Shown here piece by piece: positions 5,476 to 12,298 of a stretch of 13,528 nt of DNA. Every line of letters begins with the position of its first letter. Positions within the stretch are counted from its first letter, which is position 1. The notes under the pieces are model-generated. The model worked only from the letters and a program-made list of their open reading frames with translations, was not told where the DNA came from and made no database searches. The position numbers were made by a program, and so were the translations under genes. This DNA comes from Bacteroidales bacterium. Lineage in GTDB: Bacteria > Bacteroidota > Bacteroidia > Bacteroidales > Azobacteroidaceae. The stretch lies in contig JAJBTS010000155.1 in NCBI GenBank assembly GCA_020860885.1, positions 1 to 13,528 on the forward strand, read 5' to 3'.

Positions 5476-5970
5476 TCAGATAAAAAGGAAATCCATAAAA
5501 AATGGCGAGTGAATAATACCCGCCATTTTACTTTGTGGTCGAAATTTCCGACCACCGCTTCGCCGCATCAGGGATTTTTGCTGATTCTTATCCGTTTGTT
5601 CTGATAATTGGGCAATACTTCGGGATAGCTCTCTGACTTTAGCAAAAGTTTCAATAATAGAAATGGTCGTTTGTGTCGCTTTGGGTGATTTTAATATAGT
5701 CGCCAGCATATATAACCCTTTTTCAGTAAGAGCGTTGGGCAGTTTGCGAGCCCCACCCCAACTTGAAGTCGAAAATTTCGACTTCAAGTTTTCCCATTCT
5801 TCTTTATTCAAAAATATAATATATCCATCCGGAAATTTATCGGGATTATTTTTTAAAGCTTCATTGATACGTTTGGTTTCTACTCCGTATAGTTCAGCAA
5901 TATCGCTATCGAGGATAACTTGTTTATCGCGGATGGTAATTATTTTCTTTTCAATTGATTGTAATTCCAT
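5476..5970 (-). CDS. ORF6N-domain protein, C-terminus apparently replaced
   Basis: This 164-residue protein carries the ORF6N domain (about 7-95), a DNA-binding module first noted in phage regulators. Visible family features are KKIITIRDKQVILDSDIAEL with YGVETKRINEAL, the FP-DGYIIFLNKEEW stretch, and SSWGGARKLPNALTEKGLYM. A coiled segment follows (VRELSRSIAQLSEQTDKNQQ). Family members usually continue after the KSLMRRSG point with an acidic, conserved C-terminal segment; here the sequence changes to GRKFRPQSKMAG and a hydrophobic end, coded by palindromic DNA. I infer that the original 3' end was lost. The gene starts 6 bp after the integrase stop, so the two form an operon. It could act as a repressor or accessory factor for the element, perhaps now impaired. 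Confidence 0.75.
   Translation of the reverse strand: MELQSIEKKIITIRDKQVILDSDIAELYGVETKRINEALKNNPDKFPDGYIIFLNKEEWENLKSKFSTSSWGGARKLPNALTEKGLYMLATILKSPKATQTTISIIETFAKVRELSRSIAQLSEQTDKNQQKSLMRRSGGRKFRPQSKMAGIIHSPFFMDFLFI
5499..5529. terminator. Hairpin overlapping the end of the ORF6N gene
   Basis: AAAATGGCG (5499-5507) and CGCCATTTT (5521-5529) form a 9-bp stem with a 13-nt loop; on the minus strand the stem is followed by more T residues. It lies inside the last codons of the ORF6N frame, supporting the idea that the original gene end was replaced by downstream terminator-like DNA. Confidence 0.5.
5536..5554. repeat. Palindrome related to one inside the ORF6N gene
   Basis: TGGTCG (5536-5541) and CGACCA (5549-5554) flank AAATTTC. 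Its core GTCGAAATTTCCGAC closely resembles GTCGAAAATTTCGAC at 5768-5782, suggesting a mobile or recombinogenic short palindrome at the point where the ORF6N C-terminus diverges. Confidence 0.5.
5761..5789. repeat. Perfect 14-bp-arm palindrome inside the ORF6N gene
   Basis: ACTTGAAGTCGAAA (5761-5774) and TTTCGACTTCAAGT (5776-5789) are exact complements around one base. It encodes the NLKSKFSTSS stretch in the ORF6N protein, so it is kept within coding sequence. Confidence 0.7.
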
Positions 5971-5976
5971 GGTATT

Positions 5977-7239
5977 TTATTTTAAGTTTTTATTTATTCC
6001 GATTTTAAAAAGAATTGCTTCTACATTATCCATATCCTCTGCAATGCTTTGGTCAAGAACACGAGCGTAATGTTGTGTCATACGTGTAGAGGAATGCCCC
6101 AACATTTTGGCTACGTTTTCCATAGAAACTTTGTTAGCTAAAAAAACAGAGGTAGCCGCCGTATGTCGGGCAACGTGACTTGTCAGACGCTTTTCAATTC
6201 CGCACAAATCGGCGATTTCTTTCAGATATGCGTTCATCTTTTGGTTAGTAGGAACAGGCAAAAGTTGTCCGCCTAACGGATATTCTTTGTACTTCTCTAA
6301 AAGCATTTGCGGAACTTGCAACAACGGAATATTACACATATTATTTGTCTTTTCACGGGGCTTACGAATCCACATACGACCGTTAGCGTCCTTAATGATG
6401 TGCTCCTGTCGGAGCCCTTTCACATCAACGAACGCCAGCCCACTGAATGCACAAAACACAAATACATCTCTTACCTGTGAAAGACGTTTATTAGGTAATT
6501 CTTTGTTGATTAGGATGTTTAGTTCGTCCATTGTGAGGAAATCCACATGTACTTCGTCTAAATGGAATTTGATGCTTATAAATGGGTCTTTCTGCATCCA
6601 ATCGTTCGCCAGAGCAATACGAATCACCTTCTTAAAGATTTTAAGATGCTTTATTGTGGAATTATTGTTACATCCTCTTTCGGTCTTTAGATAAGCTTCG
6701 TATTGGCGGATAAAATTCTCATTCAATTTACTTAGAGGAATATCCTCTCTGTCCAATTCTTTTTTCATAAACTCCTGAAGAAATTTTAAAGAAGCCTCAA
6801 ATTTGTAGATAGTAGAAGGGGAGTATTCGGTATTTATTAGCTTCCGGCATCTCTCATTGTGTTCGGTATGAACTTCTACCAATGTTTTTCCTTCATCGGG
6901 TTTTGTATTCCCTAAGAAAATGTCCTTAATGATTTGTGCAGAAATGGGTTTGCCATCTATCTCCAACTCTCGATAAATCTGATAAATCTTGGATTTTACG
7001 GCATCAATATAGAGATTCAACTCTTTTGCTGCTTTGTCTTTCCCTTTACTTTTTTCTTTTGCCTGACTCCAAAGTGACGGTAAAACACTCCCTTGCATTG
7101 TTAGGAGTACAGATTGCTTATTTACTGTAATCCTTAAATACACAGGCACTTCCCCGTTTTTCAGTACGTTTGATTTTCTCAGATAACACACTAAGCTAAA
7201 AGTAGCTCTGTTTTTGCTTGTTTTTGTTTCCATAAACAT
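5977..7239 (-). CDS. int: Tyrosine recombinase/integrase (Bacteroides mobile-element type)
   Basis: This 420-residue site-specific recombinase would integrate and excise the element. An arm-binding domain covers about 14-110 (SLVCYLRKSNVLKNGEVPVY start typical of Bacteroides integrases), a SAM-like core-binding domain about 117-215, and the catalytic domain about 230-400. Catalytic residues seen: K298, H355-x-x-R358, H382 in LGHSS and nucleophile Y391. The usual first arginine, expected in a TGLR-like motif, is replaced: the sequence is FSGLAFVDV with A269. Loss of this Arg is known in the IntDOT group of Bacteroides integrases, so the enzyme is probably active. The start is ATG at 7239; ATG at 7233 is an alternative. 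The gene heads an operon with the ORF6N gene 6 bp downstream and points away from a tRNA-Leu, where the element is probably inserted. Confidence 0.93.
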   Translation of the reverse strand: MFMETKTSKNRATFSLVCYLRKSNVLKNGEVPVYLRITVNKQSVLLTMQGSVLPSLWSQAKEKSKGKDKAAKELNLYIDAVKSKIYQIYRELEIDGKPISAQIIKDIFLGNTKPDEGKTLVEVHTEHNERCRKLINTEYSPSTIYKFEASLKFLQEFMKKELDREDIPLSKLNENFIRQYEAYLKTERGCNNNSTIKHLKIFKKVIRIALANDWMQKDPFISIKFHLDEVHVDFLTMDELNILINKELPNKRLSQVRDVFVFCAFSGLAFVDVKGLRQEHIIKDANGRMWIRKPREKTNNMCNIPLLQVPQMLLEKYKEYPLGGQLLPVPTNQKMNAYLKEIADLCGIEKRLTSHVARHTAATSVFLANKVSMENVAKMLGHSSTRMTQHYARVLDQSIAEDMDNVEAILFKIGINKNLK

Positions 7240-7324
7240 GAATTTTTTGGTTGTAAAACTAAAAATTTAACTCTAAAATCCACTTATGCAAAACACTGCA
7301 TATCAGAACATTAAAATCATTTAA

Positions 7325-7380
7325 GTGACTTATTCGTGTACCTGTTTTTAAAAACCGGAATAGGTACACTGATAAGTCAC
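7325..7380. repeat. 19-bp inverted repeats upstream of the integrase (possible att arm sites or operator)
   Basis: Positions 7325-7343 and 7362-7380 match as inverted repeats at 17 of 19 bases (GTGACTTAT and TGTACCT outer and inner blocks), separated by 18 bp that contain the palindrome GTTTTTAAAAAC (7344-7355). The site ends 86 bp before the integrase start, between the gene and the tRNA. The inner TGTACC/GGTACA arms recall the inverted repeat at 4116-4147. It may be an integrase arm site, an excisionase site or an operator. Confidence 0.65.
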
Positions 7381-7388
7381 GATTTTAC

Positions 7389-7409
7389 TGCGGAAATCCG
7401 CATTTTTTT
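7389..7409 (+). terminator. Candidate plus-strand terminator
   Basis: TGCGG and CCGCA around an AAAT loop form a short GC-rich stem immediately followed by seven T. It would stop plus-strand transcription before it enters the tRNA antisense strand; no plus-strand gene precedes it nearby. Confidence 0.5.
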
Positions 7410-7437
7410 GCTTTTTCGTATGTTTCAGGGGAATAAA

Positions 7438-7471
7438 AAATCCCTGAAAACCTATTGATTTTCAGGGATTT
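7438..7471 (-). terminator. Rho-independent terminator of the tRNA-Leu/S41 transcript
   Basis: AAATCCCTGAAAA (7438-7450) and TTTTCAGGGATTT (7459-7471) form a perfect 13-bp stem with an 8-nt loop, followed on the minus strand by a T-run. It lies 25 bp after the tRNA 3' end. A third copy of the arm, TTTCAGGG at 7423-7430, allows an alternative hairpin. Confidence 0.8.
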
Positions 7472-7495
7472 GCTTGATTTTTCGATTTTTATCAG

Positions 7496-7577
7496 TGCGG
7501 CTGAAGGGACTCGAACCCCCACGCCGTGAAGCACCAGATCCTAAGTCTGGCGTGGCTACCAATTACACCACAGCCGC
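7496..7577 (-). tRNA. tRNA-Leu (anticodon UAG)
   Basis: Read on the minus strand the 82-nt gene has a 7-bp acceptor stem GCGGCTG/CAGCCGC with discriminator A, a D-arm with GGTAGCC, an anticodon stem CCAGA/TCTGG enclosing loop CTTAGGA (anticodon UAG, reading CUA), a long variable arm as in class II tRNAs, and a T-loop GTTCGAGTC. CCA is not encoded. Its 3' end faces the integrase gene, so it is a likely attachment site. Confidence 0.95.
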
Positions 7578-7588
7578 TTGAGCGAGTG

Positions 7589-7619
7589 CAAAGGTAAAAC
7601 TTATTTTTTATTTGTCAAA
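7589..7619 (-). promoter_or_regulatory. Promoter of tRNA-Leu
   Basis: On the minus strand TTTG (7616-7619), a 19-bp spacer and TACCTTTG (7589-7596) match the Bacteroidetes consensus fully. Transcription would begin a few bases before the mature tRNA 5' end at 7577. Confidence 0.8.
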
Positions 7620-7662
7620 TATTTCGGATAAATATTTAGTTGAAATCAAAAATAGAAGAGAC

Positions 7663-8667
7663 TTAGTTTTTTCCCAGAATGATCTCCCTAGCTGTTTCTA
7701 TGATTGTATCGTAACCGTTAGAAGCATCTGATTCCGAAAGATTGACGAATTTATCCGGATCAATACCAAATTCAATATGTTCCATATCTGCGTTGAGCAT
7801 AGGACATGCAGAGAAACGGACCGACCATCCATTGGGTAATTCCGATGAGAAAGGCAATCCGCTACCTCCTCCTGTCCGGTCTCCGATTATAGTTGTATTA
7901 GGTGCGTACCGCATTGCATTGACAAAGTCGTTAGTAGCACTGTAGCATCTTCTGTTGGTTAAGACGATTATTTGTTTTTGATATCGTAACCGATTGGATG
8001 GTTCAATGTATTTAGCATTGGGTTTGGAGAAATCGTTATGACCTTTCCCTGTTTTATGCTGGATATATCCGACTAATGTCTTTTCATTGAAAAAACGGGC
8101 TGCCAGTTTATCGGAGTTAGTTAAGAGGCCTCCACCATTATTACGAACATCGATGATAATTCCAGGGCAAAGTCCAAATTTTTGAATGACGTAATCCAGA
8201 TTTGTTTCTCCCATTCCGGAGGAGAAATCGGAATAGCGCATATACCCCACATTATCTTCCAGGATTTTGTATCGTATTCCTCCGGCAATATGGTAATCAG
8301 TACCCAAGTAATTATCGATCAATTCCTGTTTGTAATTATCCGGATAATCTTCAAACCATTTCCAATATCGGCCAACATCGAAAGAAGAAGAGATATTTAC
8401 ATGTCCATCCTGTAGTTCCTGTAGCATTTCATTCAGGAATTTGAATAAGGACTCCTGATTCGTATCTTCTTTTAACCGCCGGGAATAATCAGCATGTATC
8501 TGGTTCCAGTCAATGTCTTTATATTCAAAAAAGCAGTATCGTTCATCCATGATTTTCCACAGAGCTTCGAAATTATCCCTAGGAGTATTTTCAAATTCTT
8601 CTATGTTCAAGCAGGATGAAAATGCTATAATAGAAAAAACAATTCCTATTTTTAATAGTCGTTTCAT
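7663..8667 (-). CDS. S41-family peptidase, predicted lipoprotein
   Basis: This 334-residue protein has a lipoprotein signal (KRLLKIGIVFSIIAFSSC, lipidated Cys19), so it is envelope-anchored and outside the cytoplasm. A helical N-terminal region contains DGHV (87-90), found in tail-specific and tricorn-like peptidases. The S41 core follows: GYMRYSDF (141-148), PGIIIDVRNNGGG (168-180), TNRRCYSATNDFVN with candidate nucleophile S243, and GDRTGGGSGLPFSSELPNGW (262-281). The lysine used by CtpA-type enzymes is not visible in the GDRTGGGSG loop, so catalysis may use His89 in a tricorn-like arrangement; this is inference. No PDZ domain is evident. Its ATG follows the stop of the DUF3316 gene with no gap, implying translational coupling. 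The natural substrate is unknown. Confidence 0.88.
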   Translation of the reverse strand: MKRLLKIGIVFSIIAFSSCLNIEEFENTPRDNFEALWKIMDERYCFFEYKDIDWNQIHADYSRRLKEDTNQESLFKFLNEMLQELQDGHVNISSSFDVGRYWKWFEDYPDNYKQELIDNYLGTDYHIAGGIRYKILEDNVGYMRYSDFSSGMGETNLDYVIQKFGLCPGIIIDVRNNGGGLLTNSDKLAARFFNEKTLVGYIQHKTGKGHNDFSKPNAKYIEPSNRLRYQKQIIVLTNRRCYSATNDFVNAMRYAPNTTIIGDRTGGGSGLPFSSELPNGWSVRFSACPMLNADMEHIEFGIDPDKFVNLSESDASNGYDTIIETAREIILGKN

Positions 8668-9546
8668 TTATTCTTCAAAAAAAGGTTTCATATACTTATT
8701 CGATCTTTTTCCGGATATGCTGTAGATATTCCGCGAAAATCCCAAATAAAAAGAATTGGATATGATTTTTGTATTCAGATCGTTGATCACTGTTTGATAC
8801 ACCCAGTTGGAATAAGCCAACCGCACTGTACAATTATAAATAGGAATATCTACGGAAAGAAGATTATTCATACTTTGATAATTATGTAAAGAAGCGAAGT
8901 GCACAATAGACTCATCTACTCCTAAACCGATTTCATAATAAGATTGACCGAAATGAGGAGAAAAAAAGGCTCCTATAAAAGGTATATTAAGTTGGTAACG
9001 AACTAAAAAAGGTTGGCCCTTTATATTTAAGTTGTAAGAAGCTAATCCGGATAAATTAATATTTATATGTGCTTTTCCTGTAGCAGGATTATTCCCATTC
9101 CTTGTGTTGTAAATACCTCCTAATAAAGCTTCAGCTTGGAATCCTCCGAAGAGAAATAAATTTTTTATAGGTTGAAATTTGTGATGCAGTCCAAACGCAT
9201 ATTTAATAGAACCCATGTAATCTTTAGCTGTTTTGCTTGGATTGGAAGTTTTTGCGATTTCAAGATCGAATAGATGTTGTGCAGAAATATTACCTTTTAA
9301 CATATTAGTCATCTTCAGACTCTCATAACTAAATCCGAAATTAGTACCTTTATAAGTTAGAGGAGAAAGATAAGAATCATGGATACTTTTACTACCAATT
9401 CCCAGCATCATAGATTGATATCTTAAACGAAGGGGTTCTTCTTCCTGAGCCAGGCAGTGTATGGAGGTGTAAAAGAGTAAAAGAGGTAAGAGGAAAAATA
9501 ATAATCTTGTTTTTCTCTTCTTCTTTTGTATGTTATTGTATTTCAT
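8668..9546 (-). CDS. DUF3316 family envelope protein
   Basis: This 292-residue protein begins with a basic stretch and a hydrophobic signal segment (about 14-33, probable cleavage after Ala33), so it is exported. The mature part is made of alternating amphipathic strands with conserved DUF3316 features: MLGIGSKSIHDSYLSPLTYKG near the start, NPATGKAHININLSG in the middle, and FFSPHFGQSYYEI later. The many short strands with aromatic girdles suggest an outer-membrane beta-barrel; function is not known. It lies 3 bp after the topoisomerase gene and directly abuts the S41 peptidase, so the three are one transcript, and the pair may act together in the envelope. Confidence 0.85.
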   Translation of the reverse strand: MKYNNIQKKKRKTRLLFFLLPLLLFYTSIHCLAQEEEPLRLRYQSMMLGIGSKSIHDSYLSPLTYKGTNFGFSYESLKMTNMLKGNISAQHLFDLEIAKTSNPSKTAKDYMGSIKYAFGLHHKFQPIKNLFLFGGFQAEALLGGIYNTRNGNNPATGKAHININLSGLASYNLNIKGQPFLVRYQLNIPFIGAFFSPHFGQSYYEIGLGVDESIVHFASLHNYQSMNNLLSVDIPIYNCTVRLAYSNWVYQTVINDLNTKIISNSFYLGFSRNIYSISGKRSNKYMKPFFEE

Positions 9547-9549
9547 GTT

Positions 9550-12213
9550 TTAGAACAGTCGTTGTTGTCCTGTAATCTCATCCAGAATTTCATCAATCGG
9601 CTTATCTTCCTCTTCCGGTTCTATATCAATATCGGGGGTAGGGGTATTCTCTTCTGGTTCCGGTTCAGGAAAACGTGTAGGTCCAATTTCTTTGATACTA
9701 TCAGCTTTGAAAGTAGTAATCCGTTTCCCTTTTGCCTTTATTCCTTTCACACTTATGAATTCTTCTACATCGATGATCAATGGATCGCGGAAACTGTCGT
9801 TGCCTCCAAATATTACTTCTATCCTGGGATATAAAGTATCTGTAAGAAGAATAAGTTTGGATGCAGGATTGTCTCCTATGAAACTCTGATGCTTGTTGCT
9901 GGTTTCAAAATTGAATCGTTTTATATAAGGAAAACCTTGTTGATCAGCATCAAACAGAGCTGCCGACCATATTTTATTGGGATTAAATTTTTCGATGAAT
10001 TTGATCTGACCCTGATAATGATTGCTGGAATCGAAGTTGGTAGTATAAAACTCTCCAGATTCCAGAATAACTAAAATCAGATCATCCGATTGGAATTCTC
10101 CAAGATAATCACCCCGGCCATCGTAATTTACACGTAGCACATCATGGTCAAACCACACCTGTCGTCCACCTAATGTAGATCCTCCTTTGGATTTGAGAGA
10201 TATTTTATGAATATCTGCTTTTGTTAATATATTACCCATGGATCCACGGCCTTTGATAGTTATATCTCCGAAATTTTTATCAAAAACCAGTAATTTCTGA
10301 CGAGGCTTAGGTTTGAGTATAACTTTTATAACTTCAGCTTCTCCATTTGGATTTGCAGAGAAATACAATATACGGCTTCCGGGCTTTCCTTGTGTTACAT
10401 CGTATTCTTTATCGCGGGTAACACCGGTAACTGCAAAACGCTTGATGAAATTATTCCCGGTTTTTCCATCGCGGTATACTACATTGTAAATGGTTCTGTT
10501 ATCATTCCTTTTGAAGACATTAAGGTAAAGAACATTTTTACCGACAAACATTTTCTCGCTGATCTTAACTACTTTATATTTCCCGTCTTTGAAAAAGAGG
10601 ATGATATCATCAATATCCGAGCAATTACAGACGAATTCATCTTTCTTCAAACCGTAGCCAATAAATCCTTCTTCTCTATTGATATAAAGTTTCTCATTTG
10701 CTTCCACTACTTTAGTCGCTTCGATGGTATCAAAGCTACGTATTTCAGTTTTACGGGGATGATCTTTCCCGTATTTTTCTTTAAGTTTTGCGAACCAGTC
10801 AATAGTGTATTCGACTATATGTTCAATATTGTAATTAATCTCTTCTATTTGGGTTTTATAAGAAGCTATCAGACTTTCTGCCTTATCTTTATTGAATTTA
10901 AGGATACGGCCCATCTTAATCTCCATAAGTTTGAGAAGATCTTCGCGGGTTATTTTCCGGACAAAATGTTCTTTAAATGGAGTTAAGCGTTTCTCAATGT
11001 GAATTAAAGCTGCATCCATATCTTTAGCATTCTCGAATTCCTTATCCTTATAGATTCGTTCTTCAATAAATATTCTTTCTAAAGAAGCAAAATGCAGGCT
11101 TTCTAATATTTCGCTTTTTTGAATTTCCAGTTCCAGCTTTAACAGGCGTAATGTATTGTCTGTTACCTGTTTCAGAACTTCTGAAACTTTCATGAATCTG
11201 GGTTTATTATCTTCAATTACACAACAATTGGGAGAGATGCTGATCTCACAGTCGGTAAAAGCATACAGTGCGTCGATTGTTTTATCGGAAGAAACTCCGG
11301 GAGCAAGGTGAATAACTATCTCTGCTGTTTTTGCAGTCATATCATCCACTTTTTTTATTTTAATTTTGCCTTTATCGTTGGCTTTTAAAATTGATTCAGT
11401 AAGGGTCGAAGTCGTTTTTCCGTAAGGAATCTCTGTTATTGTCAGAGTTTTATTATCTATTTTATTGATTTTTGCACGAACTTTTACTGAACCTCCACGT
11501 TCCCCGTCGTTATATTTTGATACATCAATATATCCTCCTGTCTGAAAGTCAGGATATAAACTAAATTCTTCATTGTTCAGATAAGAGATGCTGGCATCTA
11601 ATAATTCATTAAAATTATGAGGAAGTACTTTTGACTGTAGGCCGACAGCGATTCCTTCTCCTCCCTGTGCCAATAAAAGAGGGAATTTAAGAGGAAGGGT
11701 GATGGGTTCTTTGTTTCTGCCATCGTAAGATAATTTCCATTCTGTTGTTTTGGGATTAAATACAACATCCAATGCAAATTTGGATAATCGGGCCTCGATA
11801 TACCGGGGAGCTGCTGCCCCATCACCGGTAAGAATATTTCCCCAGTTTCCCTGGCAGTCGATAAGCAAATCCTTTTGCCCTAACTGAACAAGCGCACCTC
11901 CAATAGATTGGTCTCCGTGAGGATGGAACTGCATGGTTTCTCCGACAATATTTGCTACTTTATTGTAGCGGCCATCATCTTTACGTTTCATCGCATGCAG
12001 AATTCTTCGTTGTACAGGCTTCAATCCGTCGTTAATGTGAGGAACGGCACGATCTGTAATTACATACGAAGCATAGTCCATGAACCAATCTTTGTACATT
12101 CCGGAAAGGACATGACGATTTATTCCCTCATTATTTTCAGGGACTTTATATTCAGAATGTCCATTTTCAGAATTTTCGTTATTTATAATATCTTCTAAGT
12201 CTTCGGATTTCAT
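9550..12213 (-). CDS. parC: DNA topoisomerase IV subunit A
   Basis: This 887-residue protein is the DNA-cutting subunit of a type IIA topoisomerase, which decatenates daughter chromosomes together with ParE. The breakage-reunion domain starts near residue 35 (YKDWFMDYASYVITDRAVPH) and contains the active-site tyrosine Y138 in AAAPRYIEARLS. The quinolone-determining stretch reads HPHGDQSIGGALVQLGQKD (97-115). A coiled-coil region lies around 335-475, and beta-pinwheel blades occupy the C-terminal half (for example GKPGSRILYFSANPNGEAEV and KGRGSMGNIL). The tail is very acidic and ends GQQRLF, as in Bacteroidales ParC. The gyrase-A GyrA box is not evident, which favours ParC over GyrA. It is followed after 3 bp by the DUF3316 gene. 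Confidence 0.9.
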   Translation of the reverse strand: MKSEDLEDIINNENSENGHSEYKVPENNEGINRHVLSGMYKDWFMDYASYVITDRAVPHINDGLKPVQRRILHAMKRKDDGRYNKVANIVGETMQFHPHGDQSIGGALVQLGQKDLLIDCQGNWGNILTGDGAAAPRYIEARLSKFALDVVFNPKTTEWKLSYDGRNKEPITLPLKFPLLLAQGGEGIAVGLQSKVLPHNFNELLDASISYLNNEEFSLYPDFQTGGYIDVSKYNDGERGGSVKVRAKINKIDNKTLTITEIPYGKTTSTLTESILKANDKGKIKIKKVDDMTAKTAEIVIHLAPGVSSDKTIDALYAFTDCEISISPNCCVIEDNKPRFMKVSEVLKQVTDNTLRLLKLELEIQKSEILESLHFASLERIFIEERIYKDKEFENAKDMDAALIHIEKRLTPFKEHFVRKITREDLLKLMEIKMGRILKFNKDKAESLIASYKTQIEEINYNIEHIVEYTIDWFAKLKEKYGKDHPRKTEIRSFDTIEATKVVEANEKLYINREEGFIGYGLKKDEFVCNCSDIDDIILFFKDGKYKVVKISEKMFVGKNVLYLNVFKRNDNRTIYNVVYRDGKTGNNFIKRFAVTGVTRDKEYDVTQGKPGSRILYFSANPNGEAEVIKVILKPKPRQKLLVFDKNFGDITIKGRGSMGNILTKADIHKISLKSKGGSTLGGRQVWFDHDVLRVNYDGRGDYLGEFQSDDLILVILESGEFYTTNFDSSNHYQGQIKFIEKFNPNKIWSAALFDADQQGFPYIKRFNFETSNKHQSFIGDNPASKLILLTDTLYPRIEVIFGGNDSFRDPLIIDVEEFISVKGIKAKGKRITTFKADSIKEIGPTRFPEPEPEENTPTPDIDIEPEEEDKPIDEILDEITGQQRLF

Positions 12214-12232
12214 ATGAGATTTTCAAGGAATG

Positions 12233-12240
12233 CAAATATA
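12233..12240 (-). promoter_or_regulatory. -7 box of the parC operon
   Basis: On the minus strand this is TATATTTG, an exact TAnnTTTG match 20 bp before the parC ATG. No clear TTTG lies at the -33 position, so strength is uncertain. Confidence 0.55.
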
Positions 12241-12298
12241 CGTAATTTTTTTCATTTTTGTGAGTGATTAGTAAGGCTTTAGAAAGAAAAAAGTAAAT

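Noticed and set aside
7423..7471. Repeated TTTCAGGG arms suggesting a duplicated target site
   Set aside because: The copies are short and are explained by the terminator stem and a partial repeat of one arm; nothing shows that they flank an insertion.
10390..10986. Long plus-strand open frame of 198 codons inside parC
   Set aside because: It lies wholly antisense to a strongly conserved topoisomerase gene, has no promoter or family features, and its translation is of the hydrophobic kind seen in antisense shadows.
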